NCBI GenBank assembly: GCA_900764045.1
Contig: CAAFMN010000092.1
Location: 1-59,315, forward strand
DNA length: 59,315 bases
Source of the DNA: Clostridia bacterium
GTDB taxonomy: Bacteria > Bacillota > Clostridia > Lachnospirales > Bianqueaceae
Direction: 5' to 3'
Part shown: piece by piece, positions 33,218 through 42,584 of the stretch
Position numbering within the stretch: position 1 is the first letter of the stretch
Layout: every line of letters begins with the position of its first letter
The notes under the pieces: model-generated
The model's database searches: none
Seen by the model: only the letters and a program-made list of their open reading frames with translations
What the model was told of the DNA's origin: nothing
Made by a program: the position numbers and the translations under genes

Positions 33218-34339
33218 ATGGAGAAGTCAAAGGTATATTTTACAGATTTTCGTTGTTCCGTAGGCACAAGCCAGCTGGATAAGCTGCAGAGACTCTGTCT
33301 TGCCGCAGGCATCCGGGAGATCGACATGGACGGTAAGTTTGTAGCGATCAAGATGCATTTTGGGGAGATGGGCAATCTTGCGTTCCTGCGTCCCAATTAC
33401 GCGAAAGCGGTAGCGGATCTATGTAAAAAGCAGGGAGGAATGCCGTTCCTGACGGATTGTAATACGCTGTATCCGGGCAGCCGTAAAAATGCGCTGGAGC
33501 ATCTGGATTGCGCGAATCTCAATGGATTCAATACAATTACGACGGGATGTCAGATCATCATCGGCGACGGTCTGCGCGGTACGGATGAGATCGAGGTGCC
33601 GGTAGTAAACGGCGAGTACTGCAAGACGGCCAAGATTGGCCGGGCGATCATGGACGCGGATGTTTTTATCAGCCTGACGCATTTTAAGGGGCATGAAGCC
33701 ACGGGCTTCGGCGGCGCGATCAAGAACATAGGCATGGGATGCGGCAGCCGGGCCGGTAAGATGGAGCAGCATACGAGCGGAAAGCCGGCGATTCAGGAGG
33801 AGCTGTGCCGCGGATGCCGCCGCTGCGCTAAGGAGTGCGGAAGTGATGCCATCAGTTATCCAAACGGCAAGGCTGTGATTGATTACGATCAATGTAAAGG
33901 GTGCGGCCGCTGTATCGGAGCCTGTAGTTTCGACGCGGTTTATAATCCCAATGACAGCGCCAATGAGCTGCTGGACCGCAAGATGGCGGAATATGCGCAG
34001 GCGGTCTGCTATGGAAGACCGTGCTTCCACATCGCGCTGGTGCAGGATATCAGCCCCAACTGTGACTGCCATGGAGAGAATGACGCGCCGATTCTGCCGG
34101 ATATCGGAATGTTTGCCAGTTTTGATCCGATCGCGCTGGATCAGGCCTGCGCGGACGCCTGTCTGAAGGCGACTCCGATTGCGAACAGTCAGCTGGGCGA
34201 GCATCTGGCGCAGCCGGGGTGGCACTGCCATCATGATCACTTTAAGGATTCCAATCCGAATATAGAATGGAAGGCAACGCTGGATCAGGGTGAAAAGATC
34301 GGCTTGGGAACAAGAGCGTATGAGCTGAAGCGGATTTAA
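33218..34339 (+). CDS. DUF362 protein with two 4Fe-4S motifs
   Basis: The 373-residue protein has an N-terminal DUF362 domain (KVYFTDFRCS; VAIKMHFGEMGN; LTHFKGHEATGFGGAIKNIGMGC) and, near residues 190-245, two ferredoxin clusters: CRGCRRCAKECGSDAI and CKGCGRCIGACSFDAV. Further conserved His/Cys follow in CDCHGENDAPI. Probable electron-transfer or oxidoreductase role; no specific reaction is assigned to the family. ATG 33218 has GGAGGG seven bases upstream. It is divergent from the ABC importer. Confidence 0.88.
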   Translation: MEKSKVYFTDFRCSVGTSQLDKLQRLCLAAGIREIDMDGKFVAIKMHFGEMGNLAFLRPNYAKAVADLCKKQGGMPFLTDCNTLYPGSRKNALEHLDCANLNGFNTITTGCQIIIGDGLRGTDEIEVPVVNGEYCKTAKIGRAIMDADVFISLTHFKGHEATGFGGAIKNIGMGCGSRAGKMEQHTSGKPAIQEELCRGCRRCAKECGSDAISYPNGKAVIDYDQCKGCGRCIGACSFDAVYNPNDSANELLDRKMAEYAQAVCYGRPCFHIALVQDISPNCDCHGENDAPILPDIGMFASFDPIALDQACADACLKATPIANSQLGEHLAQPGWHCHHDHFKDSNPNIEWKATLDQGEKIGLGTRAYELKRI

Positions 34340-34364
34340 GCGCTGAAATGAGGAAATTATACAG

Positions 34365-35726
34365 ATGACAAGAAACATTGATATGACACAGGGACCGATC
34401 ATGCGGAGAGTTGTACTCTTCGCGTTGCCGATCTGTTTGGGCAATGTCCTGCAGCAGCTCTACAATACCATAGATCTGCTGGTCATCGGGAACTTTGCGT
34501 CCACACAGTCTCTGGCGGCTGTGGGAACGAGCGGGCAGCCGGTGGAGCTGTTCCTGTGTATCTTTATGGGATTGGGAACGGGAGTCTCGATCCTGACAGC
34601 ACAGTATACAGGAAGCGGAGATATAAAGAAGATGCGAAATACCGTAGCTACGGCTATCTCCTTTTTGTATATGTGCGCGATTCCGCTGTCGATACTGGGC
34701 TTTTTCATAGGACCGCTGATCCTGAAGCTGATGAATGTGCCGGACGATGTGTGGGACTACTGTGTGTCCTACCTGAATATCATATTCATGGCCACATTGG
34801 GCAATATGGGCTATAATATGAATGCGGGTATTCTGCGGGGCCTCGGAGACAGCAAATCTTCGCTGATTTTCCTGTTCATCTCCTGTATGGTCAATATTGT
34901 GCTCGATCTGGTGTTTGTCGCTGTTCTGCAGATGGACGTGGCAGGAGCGGCGCTGGCGACAGGAATCGCGATGTTTTGCTCCTGGCTGTGCAGTATATTT
35001 TATATCAAGAAACGGTATCCTGAACTGGAGTTTTCTCTGCTGCCCCGGAAGGTGGATAAGGCGACGCTGGGCCGGATCGTTAAGATCGGCTTGCCGCTGG
35101 GCCTGAACAATTCGATCTATTCCATCGGGCACATTCTGATGCAGACGCTGATCAACGAGCAGGGAGCGGTCTTTATCGCGGCCTGCTCGGTCGGAGGACG
35201 TTTGACGGGAATCGCCAGTGTGGCAATCAACTCCTTCTCATCGGCGGCGACGACATTCGCGGGACAGAATATCGGCGCAGGAAAATATAAAAGACTTCGC
35301 AAGGGCGCACGCTGTATACCCTTTTATTCCGGAGTTTTTACGGCGGCGGCAGGTCTTCTGCTGACATTGTGCTGTCAGCCGCTGCTGCGTCTCTTCACGC
35401 AGAATCCGGAAGTGCTGGAGATGGCGGTACAGTATATCATTATCAATATGCCGTTTTCATGGGTGTTCGCGGTATTCAGCGCCATGCTCAGCTTTGTGAA
35501 CGGTATCGGAGAAGTGAGGTACCCCACCATAGTAAATATCATGATGCTGTGGGTGGTTCGTATTCCTGTAGCGTACCTGATCGCGGGCTGTGTGGGCGGA
35601 ATCAGCATTGTGGCAAGTTTCCCGATTAGCTATACCTGCGGAATGCTGGGAATGATGGCGTTCTTCCTGACGAAGAAATGGAGAACGATCCGCAGTCAGG
35701 AGGACGCGAGTCCAAGCACGACATAA
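34365..35726 (+). CDS. MATE-family efflux transporter
   Basis: The 453-residue protein has about 12 spans in two homologous halves. It opens MTQGPIMRRVVLFALPICLGNVLQQLYNTIDLLVIGNF, with the typical QLYN-x-DxxVVG pattern, and a GGAG-rich second half (SVGGRLTGIASVAINSF). MATE pumps expel drugs or cationic metabolites using Na+ or H+. It lies 25 bases after the DUF362 gene and a terminator follows. No obvious specificity signal. Confidence 0.92.
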   Translation: MTRNIDMTQGPIMRRVVLFALPICLGNVLQQLYNTIDLLVIGNFASTQSLAAVGTSGQPVELFLCIFMGLGTGVSILTAQYTGSGDIKKMRNTVATAISFLYMCAIPLSILGFFIGPLILKLMNVPDDVWDYCVSYLNIIFMATLGNMGYNMNAGILRGLGDSKSSLIFLFISCMVNIVLDLVFVAVLQMDVAGAALATGIAMFCSWLCSIFYIKKRYPELEFSLLPRKVDKATLGRIVKIGLPLGLNNSIYSIGHILMQTLINEQGAVFIAACSVGGRLTGIASVAINSFSSAATTFAGQNIGAGKYKRLRKGARCIPFYSGVFTAAAGLLLTLCCQPLLRLFTQNPEVLEMAVQYIIINMPFSWVFAVFSAMLSFVNGIGEVRYPTIVNIMMLWVVRIPVAYLIAGCVGGISIVASFPISYTCGMLGMMAFFLTKKWRTIRSQEDASPSTT

Positions 35727-35741
35727 ATAGAAAAACGTCAG

Positions 35742-35773
35742 GAGGATGTGGTAAAGTACCGTGTCCTCTTTTC
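35742..35773 (+). terminator. Terminator after MATE gene
   Basis: GAGGATGTGGTA (35742-35753) pairs with TACCGTGTCCTC (35757-35768), with wobbles, followed by TTTTC. Confidence 0.75.
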
Positions 35774-35801
35774 ATTTTGACAATAAAAGCGTAAGAATAT
35801 A

Positions 35802-35829
35802 TTGACATTATCAAAAATGAGAATATAAT
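35802..35829 (+). promoter_or_regulatory. Promoter of the ArsR-ABC operon
   Basis: TTGACA (35802-35807) and TATAAT (35824-35829) with a 16-base spacer; a second TTGACA occurs at 35777-35782. The stretch is AT-rich and suited to autoregulation. Confidence 0.65.
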
Positions 35830-35867
35830 ATAAAAAGAGAATAATAAAAGGAGGGAAGATATAAGGA

Positions 35868-36368
35868 ATGGAATTGGTGGAAGTACTCATGAATCCTGTT
35901 CGGCAGCGGATTTTTCAATATTTGTTGGTACATGAGACAGGCACGGTAAAAGAAATCAAGAAGGCCCTGCCGGATATCCCCGGAGCAAGCCTGTACCGTC
36001 ATGTGAAAATACTGGCCGACAATGGGGTGCTTGCCGTTGCGGATGAGAACCGAATCCGTGGGACCGTCGAAATCGTATATAAGCTCAACAAGAGCGCGCT
36101 AATATTGGATGATACGGACGGCAGTAAAATCCAGATGATGCTGATGGAAATCAGCGCGGCATTCGCAAAGTATTTCGCACAGGAGCAGCCGGATCCGCAC
36201 AGAGATATGCTGACGGTAAGCGGATGTACCTTAACTCTTACGGATCAGGAGTTTTCGGATTTTCTTGCGGAGATCGGCGGAGTCATGACAAAGTATATGC
36301 GGAAAACAGCGGAGAAGGGCCGGAAGGTGAGACAGGTCGCATTGATCTCATCTCCTGTGCAGCCCTGA
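35868..36368 (+). CDS. ArsR-like winged-helix regulator
   Basis: The 166-residue protein has an N-terminal winged helix (MNPVRQRIFQYLLVHETGTVKEIKKAL; ASLYRHVKILADNGVL) and a helical C-terminal domain. No clear metal-ligand cysteine pair is present. It probably senses a small molecule or lipid stress and controls the ABC exporter immediately downstream (30-base gap). Confidence 0.8.
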   Translation: MELVEVLMNPVRQRIFQYLLVHETGTVKEIKKALPDIPGASLYRHVKILADNGVLAVADENRIRGTVEIVYKLNKSALILDDTDGSKIQMMLMEISAAFAKYFAQEQPDPHRDMLTVSGCTLTLTDQEFSDFLAEIGGVMTKYMRKTAEKGRKVRQVALISSPVQP

Positions 36369-36397
36369 TTAAAAATATAAAAAGGAGCAAGAGAACA

Positions 36398-37108
36398 ATG
36401 CTGAGAATCGAACATTTAACCAAGATCTACAGCGGGAAAAAGGCGGTGGATGATCTATCCCTTCACATTCAGCCGGGAGAGATCTATGGGTTTATCGGTC
36501 ATAACGGAGCCGGTAAGACGACGACATTGAAGTCCTGCTGTGGTATTTTGCAGTATGACAGCGGTGAAATCCTGGTGGACGGCGTATCCATGAAGGAGCA
36601 TCCATTGGAATGCAAAAAGAAGATCGCATATATTCCGGATAATCCTGATCTGTACGAATTTATGACAGGAATTCAGTATTTGAATTTTGTGGCGGATATT
36701 TTCGGTATCAGCGCTTCGGAACGGGAGAGTAGAATCCGCGGCTACGGAGATGCCTTTGAACTGACCGGGGATCTGGCACAGCCGATCTCGGCGTATTCGC
36801 ATGGAATGAAGCAGAAGTTGGCGATCATTGCTGCATTGGTCCATCAGCCGAAGCTGATCATCATGGATGAACCCTTTGTAGGACTGGATCCCAAGGCTTC
36901 GCATCTGCTGAAAACCATCATGCGGGAGATCTGCGATAGCGGCAGCGCGATTTTCTTTTCGACGCATGTCCTGGAAGTGGCAGAAAAGCTCTGCGACAAG
37001 ATCGCCATCATTAAAGCCGGAAAGTTGATCCGATCCGGGACCATGGAAGAGGTTAAGGGAGACGCTTCTCTGGAAAATGTGTTTCTGGAGTTGGAGGGAG
37101 AACAATGA
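36398..37108 (+). CDS. ABC exporter ATP-binding protein
   Basis: The 236-residue ATPase has Walker A GHNGAGKTTTLK near residue 40, signature YSHGMKQKLAIIAAL, Walker B LIIMDEPFVGLDP and the switch His. ATG 36398 has AAGGAG ten bases upstream; an in-frame extension from 36224 overlaps the regulator and is rejected. The stop overlaps the permease start by four bases (ATGA). Confidence 0.92.
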   Translation: MLRIEHLTKIYSGKKAVDDLSLHIQPGEIYGFIGHNGAGKTTTLKSCCGILQYDSGEILVDGVSMKEHPLECKKKIAYIPDNPDLYEFMTGIQYLNFVADIFGISASERESRIRGYGDAFELTGDLAQPISAYSHGMKQKLAIIAALVHQPKLIIMDEPFVGLDPKASHLLKTIMREICDSGSAIFFSTHVLEVAEKLCDKIAIIKAGKLIRSGTMEEVKGDASLENVFLELEGEQ

Positions 37109-38694
37109 TGCGGGCGTTGTTCAGAAAACAGATGATGGAAGTTTTCTCATGGCTTTATCAGGATAAAAAGTCCGGGAAGATCCGCACGTCCGGGGGGATC
37201 ACAGGATATGTAATGTTGTATCTGCTGATCTTTGGCGCCCTTGGGGTTATGTTTGGCGCGGTGGCGGTCTTGTTCTGTGAGCCGTTTTTGGCTGCCGGTA
37301 TGGGCTGGCTTTACTGGTGCCTGATGGGGATGATCGCGATATTTCTCGGTGTCTTCGGCAGCGTGTTCAACACATATAGCTCGCTGTATCAGGCCAAGGA
37401 CAATGATCTGCTGCTGTCCATGCCGATTCCGGTATCACATATTCTGTTGGTGCGGTTGTCCGGCGTATACGCGATGGGATTGATGTATGAACTGACGGTC
37501 ATGATCCCGACAGTCATCATATGGTTTATATTTGCGCCGTTTTCGCTGTTAGGAACCTTGCAGACGCTGTTGATCCCGGTTGTATTGTCCTTCTTCATTT
37601 TGGTGCTGTCCGCGGTCCTCGGTTGGGTTGTAGCCGCGGTGGCCTCCAGGATTCGGAGTAAGAACATCATCGTTGTGTGTCTGTCTCTTGTATTTATCAC
37701 CGCCTATTATTACATTTACGGAAGGGCATACGCAATACTGCAGACCATTCTCCAAAATGCGGCCGCGGTGGGAGAGAAGCTGAAAAACATAGTATATCCG
37801 CTGTATCATATGGGCTTGGCGGCACAGGGGAATCTCTTGTCCATGCTGATATTTACGGCGATCAATGCGCTGCTGACCGCTCTTACTTATATCGTGCTGT
37901 CCAGGAGCTTCCTGCGGTTGGCGACGGCCAATCGGGGCGGAGTTAAAAACACCTATAAAGAACAGAAGGCAAAAGCGGGCTCTGTAGGCTGGGCATTATT
38001 GCGTAAAGAATTCAAACGCTTTACAGGCAGCGCTAATTATATGTTGAACTGCGGACTTGGAGTCATCCTGATGCCTGCGGCAGCGATCATGCTCTTATGG
38101 AAAGCCGACTCGATTCGTCCGGTCCTTCAGATACTTCCGACAGAGTTGCTGCCGCTAATGGCAATCGGGGGAATCTGTCTTATAGTAGCGATGAACGATA
38201 TGACGGCGCCGTCCATTTCATTGGAAGGGAAAAATCTGTGGATTCTGCAGTCCAGCCCGATATCCGCCAAGCAGATATTGATGGCGAAGCTGCAGATGCA
38301 CTGGATCCTGACAGGGATTCCGGCGATTCCATTGATTGCGGCGGCGCAGTGGCTCCTGCAGCCGGATCTGGCAGCGGCGCTGTTGATTCCGATGGCCGTG
38401 TGCCTGTTTATTTTGTGGATGGCGGCCATGGGATTGGCACTCAATCTGAAGATGCCGAATCTGCATTGGAGCAATGAGATTATACCGATTAAGCAGAGCG
38501 CTCCGGTTATGATTGCCCTATTGGGCGGTTGGGTATCCATTCTGCTGTTGGCCGGATTGTACGCGCTGCTGTATCAATGGATCAGTGCGTTGGGCTATAT
38601 GCTGTGCCTGTGTGTTCTTCTTGCCGCAGGCTGCGTCCTGCTGATGCGTTGGCTGATAACACGGGGCGCACGGATTTTTGAGACTCTGCAGTAA
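37105..38694 (+). CDS. ABC exporter membrane protein
   Basis: The 529-residue protein has about 12 hydrophobic segments with no ATP-binding motif, resembling the large permeases paired with this kind of ATPase in clostridia (export of drugs, lantibiotics or lipids). SLYQAKDNDLLLSMPIP and LRKEFKRFTGSANYMLNCG are typical of the group. Substrate unknown. It is coupled to the ATPase by the four-base overlap. Confidence 0.85.
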   Translation: MMRALFRKQMMEVFSWLYQDKKSGKIRTSGGITGYVMLYLLIFGALGVMFGAVAVLFCEPFLAAGMGWLYWCLMGMIAIFLGVFGSVFNTYSSLYQAKDNDLLLSMPIPVSHILLVRLSGVYAMGLMYELTVMIPTVIIWFIFAPFSLLGTLQTLLIPVVLSFFILVLSAVLGWVVAAVASRIRSKNIIVVCLSLVFITAYYYIYGRAYAILQTILQNAAAVGEKLKNIVYPLYHMGLAAQGNLLSMLIFTAINALLTALTYIVLSRSFLRLATANRGGVKNTYKEQKAKAGSVGWALLRKEFKRFTGSANYMLNCGLGVILMPAAAIMLLWKADSIRPVLQILPTELLPLMAIGGICLIVAMNDMTAPSISLEGKNLWILQSSPISAKQILMAKLQMHWILTGIPAIPLIAAAQWLLQPDLAAALLIPMAVCLFILWMAAMGLALNLKMPNLHWSNEIIPIKQSAPVMIALLGGWVSILLLAGLYALLYQWISALGYMLCLCVLLAAGCVLLMRWLITRGARIFETLQ

Positions 38695-38754
38695 TGGAAC
38701 CACTTGAGGGCCTGATGCATACAGTAATCCTGTAATGATTCCGGGAGGAATACG

Positions 38755-39750
38755 ATGAAGAAGATAGTAGCGGGAGTTACGTTGATATGCATAGTGGCGG
38801 TAATGCTCTGTGCCTGTGTTCAGGAACAGAAGCCGCGAACACAGAGGCTGGTGCTCAATGAAGTGGTACATTCGGTGTTTTACGCGCCGCAGTATGTGGC
38901 GATGGAGCTGGGATTTTTCCAGGAGGAAGGAATCAATCTGCAGGTCGATGTGGGATACGGCGCGGATAAGTCGATGACGGCGGTCTTGTCTCATAATGCG
39001 GATATCGCGTTGTGCGGGACGGAGGCGGCGGTCTATGTCCACGCGGAGGGACGGGAGGATGTACCGGTCGTATTCGCGCAGCTGACACAGCGTGCGGGTA
39101 ATTTCCTGATTGGGCGCGAAGCGGATCCGGATTTTCAGTGGGCGGATCTCAAGGGAAAGACCATCATAGGGGGCCGAAAAGGCGGAATGCCGGAGATGGT
39201 GCTGGAGTATGTGCTTAAGAAAAACGGATTGGATCCGGAGAGAGATCTGGAGATTATCACCAATCTGGATCTTTCGGCAACCGCCGGGGCTTTTGTAGCG
39301 GGGACCGGGGAATATACGACAGAATTTGAACCGGGCGCGACGACTCTGGAAAGTGATGGCAATGGATATGTAGTGGCGTCCCTGGGTGTAGATTCCGGAT
39401 ATGTACCGTATACGGCGTATATGACCACCGAATCCGTTCTGGCGGATAAGGCGGAGTTGATTCAGGGATTTACCAACGCGATCTATCGGGGACAGCAGTG
39501 GGTAGCGCAGCATAGCGCGCAGGAGATCGCGGAGGTGATTCATCCGCAGTTCGCGGAGACGCAGATGGAAGCGCTGACACAGATCATTGAGCGCTACCAA
39601 GCGCAGGACACCTGGAAAACAGATCCGATTTTTACAGAAGAAGCACTGCGGCTGATTGAAGAGATTCTCCGGGAGGCAGGACAGTATTCCGGCACGTTGG
39701 AGTACAGCGCGATTGCGAATACGGAGATTGCGCAAAAGGCTATGAAATAA
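38755..39750 (+). CDS. NMT1/TauA-type substrate-binding lipoprotein
   Basis: The 331-residue protein has a signal peptide with lipobox LCAC (Cys21). The mature part fits the NMT1/THI5-like family: YAPQYVAMELGFFQEEGINLQV, ADIALCGTEAAVYV, GGRKGGMPEMVLEYVLKKNGL. It is the expected partner of the ATPase and permease at 31544-33092, though separated by five genes. GGGAGGA precedes ATG. Ligand may be a sulfonate or thiamine precursor; no thiamine riboswitch is visible. Confidence 0.88.
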   Translation: MKKIVAGVTLICIVAVMLCACVQEQKPRTQRLVLNEVVHSVFYAPQYVAMELGFFQEEGINLQVDVGYGADKSMTAVLSHNADIALCGTEAAVYVHAEGREDVPVVFAQLTQRAGNFLIGREADPDFQWADLKGKTIIGGRKGGMPEMVLEYVLKKNGLDPERDLEIITNLDLSATAGAFVAGTGEYTTEFEPGATTLESDGNGYVVASLGVDSGYVPYTAYMTTESVLADKAELIQGFTNAIYRGQQWVAQHSAQEIAEVIHPQFAETQMEALTQIIERYQAQDTWKTDPIFTEEALRLIEEILREAGQYSGTLEYSAIANTEIAQKAMK

Positions 39751-39800
39751 AAACATCCGGGCGGGATGCCGTTATTGGCGTATCCCGTCCGGATGTTTTG
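39750..39800. terminator. Bidirectional terminator between binding protein and ferredoxin
   Basis: AAAACATCCGG-CGGGAT and ATCCCG-CCGGATGTTTT form a long stem with T-runs on both strands. Confidence 0.88.
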
Positions 39801-40490
39801 TTATTTTACAAGGCTTCCGTTGGGTGCGATGGTGATAACCCGGTATGGAATCTGTTTTCCGCTGTTCTTAAGGGCTGTCAGGGCTGCCCGCTCCAGACCG
39901 CCGCAGCAGGGGACGGTCATACGGGTGATCCAGAGCTCACGGATATCGTTATGAGCCAGGATTGCGGTAAGCTTTTCGGTGTAGTCTACATCATCCAGCT
40001 TAGGACAGCCGATCAGAGTTACATGGTCACGGATGAAGTCGTGATGGAAGTTGCCGTAGGCGTAAGCGGTGCAATCCGCGGCGACCAGCAGCCGGGCTCC
40101 ATTATAATAAGGAGCCGTGATCGGAACCAGTTGGATCTGTACCGGCCACTGGAGGAGCTCGCTCTCGGCAGAAGGATCTGTCGAGGAAGCGGTATGGGAG
40201 AGGGCTTGAGCACGGGAACCGGGACATCCGCCGGAATGAGCGGAGGCAGCCCTGTGCGCCTTGTGTGCCTGGACAGCTTCTTCATTATAGGCGACAGCCT
40301 CGCGTTCTACAAAAGAGATCGCGTCTACCGGACAGGCGGGCAGACAGTCGCCCAGCCCGTCGCAGTAATCGTCACGAAGCAAAACGGCCTTGCCGCCGAT
40401 CATGCCGATGGCTCCCTCATGACAGGCCGCGGCACAGGCACCGCAGCCGTTGCATTTGTTTGTATCGATATGAATGATTTTACGAATCAT
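39801..40490 (-). CDS. 4Fe-4S ferredoxin-domain protein
   Basis: The 229-residue protein has an N-terminal bis-4Fe-4S ferredoxin domain: CNGCGACAAACHEGAI and CDGLGDCLPACPVDAI. A Ser/Ala-rich linker follows, then a C-terminal domain with GCPKLDDVDYTEKL and PCCGGLERAAL that may bind another cofactor. The second ATG, 40490, gives seven-base spacing from AGGAGG. Redox role in anaerobic metabolism; partner unknown. Confidence 0.88.
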   Translation of the reverse strand: MIRKIIHIDTNKCNGCGACAAACHEGAIGMIGGKAVLLRDDYCDGLGDCLPACPVDAISFVEREAVAYNEEAVQAHKAHRAASAHSGGCPGSRAQALSHTASSTDPSAESELLQWPVQIQLVPITAPYYNGARLLVAADCTAYAYGNFHHDFIRDHVTLIGCPKLDDVDYTEKLTAILAHNDIRELWITRMTVPCCGGLERAALTALKNSGKQIPYRVITIAPNGSLVK

Positions 40491-40586
40491 TGCCATTCCT
40501 CCTGAGTGAATATTGATTTACGAAAAGAGTGTAACATATCTCCGGAGAAAGGTATGTTGTTATTACAACAGAAAATATTTTTATTA

Positions 40587-41903
40587 TCAATGAAGTCCTG
40601 TGAGCTTTAACAGACGGCAGTCATGAACTCCGACCGTCATCGCAACCAGGTCCCGTGCGGTTCCAAGATCGCAGTGCTCCCAGAGATCCCGTACCTGTAC
40701 AGGACCGGTAAGGTTCAAGGCGTCCAGAGAGCATTCCATAAGACGCGGACGTGTGCTGGTATTGAAGAACGCCAGATAGGTACTGCCATCCTGACCATAG
40801 CTGGCCCAGAAAATGGAACCGTCACCGCGGGAGAGCTCATGCGCACCATAGGACTCGCTGAGGAGAGACAGAACCTCCGAATTGGTCAGCAGGGAGAGCG
40901 TCCAGGGGTCGTTGTCCCGCAACTCGCCGCCCATCATCAGAGGAGAACGGAAGATGCAGAAGAGACTCATCATGGTACGCTGTTCCTCATGAGAGAGGAG
41001 TGTCCAGCGGTCACCCTTGCCGTGTTCGATGGAACGGATGCCGATATGGCCCAGGGGCAGCATATCGCAATCCGGCCAGGAACCGGGCGCGACATGTTCC
41101 TGCCATAGACGGCAGCGGTCAAAGAGCTCACTGAGCTGTGCCCAATTGTCCCAGAGATCTCCGGTCATACGCCACATATTGGCATGGCACTTCAGGTGTT
41201 CGGCCTGCTCGATCAGAGCCGGACCGGGAGAGAGGCTGAGAACCATCGGACGGCCGCAGTGATCGATGGCACGCCGGATCAGTTCGATCTCTTCTTTGCC
41301 TGCGTAAGGATTGCGGGGATGTCCATACGTGGAGCAGATATCGTCTACTTTAACGTAATCCACACCCCAGGAGGCATAGAGATCAAAGAGAGAATCATAA
41401 TATGCCTGGGCGCCGCAAGCGTGCGGATCGACACCGTACATATCCGTATTCCAGGAACAGATAGAAAAAGGATGAGCGATATCCCGGGCGGTAAGAGGCT
41501 GTCCATCTGGCGTATGGGCAAGGATGGGGGTAGCCGCGTGAACGGCCTGCCGCGGGATCCCGCGCATGATGTGGATGCCGAATTTGAGCCCCAGATCATG
41601 GATAAAATCGGCCAGAGGACGGAAGCCTTTTCCATCCGCGGCAGATGGAAAACGGTTAACAGCCGGCATCAGCCGGGAATAGGCGTCCATTTCCAGAGGC
41701 ACAAAGGGCCGGTAGGCGGAATTGACGGCGCCGGGCTCATACCATTGAATATCGCATATGATATATTCCCAGCCGTAGGATTTCATATGCGCGGCCATGT
41801 ATTCGGCGTTGCCGCGCAGTTCTGCTTCGGTGACAGCCGCTCCGTAACAGTCCCAGCTGTTCCATCCCATGGGAGGAGTCAGTGCAGCAAGATTTTTGTC
41901 CAT
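40587..41903 (-). CDS. GH27-family alpha-galactosidase-like glycoside hydrolase
   Basis: The 438-residue TIM-barrel enzyme opens PPMGWNSWDCYGAAVTE, the GH27 signature. The nucleophile region is GVDYVKVDDICS, and a second acid is in the DLWDNW region. No signal peptide, so it probably hydrolyses imported alpha-galactosides or related sugars. It lies five bases after the PHP gene in the same minus-strand operon. Alpha-N-acetylgalactosaminidase or isomalto-type activities remain possible within the family. Confidence 0.88.
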   Translation of the reverse strand: MDKNLAALTPPMGWNSWDCYGAAVTEAELRGNAEYMAAHMKSYGWEYIICDIQWYEPGAVNSAYRPFVPLEMDAYSRLMPAVNRFPSAADGKGFRPLADFIHDLGLKFGIHIMRGIPRQAVHAATPILAHTPDGQPLTARDIAHPFSICSWNTDMYGVDPHACGAQAYYDSLFDLYASWGVDYVKVDDICSTYGHPRNPYAGKEEIELIRRAIDHCGRPMVLSLSPGPALIEQAEHLKCHANMWRMTGDLWDNWAQLSELFDRCRLWQEHVAPGSWPDCDMLPLGHIGIRSIEHGKGDRWTLLSHEEQRTMMSLFCIFRSPLMMGGELRDNDPWTLSLLTNSEVLSLLSESYGAHELSRGDGSIFWASYGQDGSTYLAFFNTSTRPRLMECSLDALNLTGPVQVRDLWEHCDLGTARDLVAMTVGVHDCRLLKLTGLH

Positions 41904-41908
41904 GATTG

Positions 41909-42574
41909 TTACCCCCGCAGTAAAGTGTAGTTTTTGGTCATCAGAGCCGCAAGCAGCTCATCATCATTTGTGATAGGCATATCCGTCAGGATCCCGCCGT
42001 TACAGGGATCCTGGGGACGGTGATAATCAGAACCGGAAGTCATGGGCAGATGGGTATAGCCAGCCCAGGTGACGGTCAGAAAATTATGGGAATCATGCCG
42101 CGCGTTGCCGTTATAGGCTTCTACACCGTCCAGATATTGCTCTTTGACCATCGTCATATGATATCGGAAAGGATGTGCCTGATAGATCAATAGGCCGTTT
42201 TGATGCGCCAGCGCACTGAAGTCCGGAAGGGTCATTGCCATCAGATCTCCGTTATGGAGCAGAAAATCATCGGTGGCGCCGTAAACCAGATAGTCGTTCT
42301 CACAGCCGTCCAACCGCAGCTCAAAGCCGAGTAGAATAGAAAAATCTGCGTCCGCATAATCCAGGATCTTTTTGCGGGCGGTTACATACCATTGGATCTG
42401 TTCCTCCCAGGAAGCGTCGGCCATGTGCTGAAACGTAGCACGGTTCATATGGTTGGTAACCACGATAGTACGGTATCCGGCCGCTTTATAGTCACGGACG
42501 GCCTCCTCCGGTGTGACACGGGCACAGACACTGATGTCTCCGGTGTGCATATGTAGTTCTGTTTTGTAAGGCAT
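41909..42574 (-). CDS. PHP-domain phosphoesterase
   Basis: The 221-residue protein has PHP motifs: ELHMHTGD (first metal site), VTNHMNR, YQAHPFR near residue 130, and GSDYHRP near residue 178. It resembles histidinol-phosphatase/PHP-type metal hydrolases. AGGAGG lies upstream of ATG 42574. It is in an operon with pgsA, the PD-(D/E)XK-like gene and GH27. Substrate unknown. Confidence 0.88.
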   Translation of the reverse strand: MPYKTELHMHTGDISVCARVTPEEAVRDYKAAGYRTIVVTNHMNRATFQHMADASWEEQIQWYVTARKKILDYADADFSILLGFELRLDGCENDYLVYGATDDFLLHNGDLMAMTLPDFSALAHQNGLLIYQAHPFRYHMTMVKEQYLDGVEAYNGNARHDSHNFLTVTWAGYTHLPMTSGSDYHRPQDPCNGGILTDMPITNDDELLAALMTKNYTLLRG

Positions 42575-42584
42575 AGTGTTCCTC

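Noticed and set aside
33093..33230. N-terminal extension of the TauB-type ATPase
   Set aside because: It would run through the divergent promoter region without a Shine-Dalgarno sequence, while GTG 33092 has AGGAGG at the right distance.
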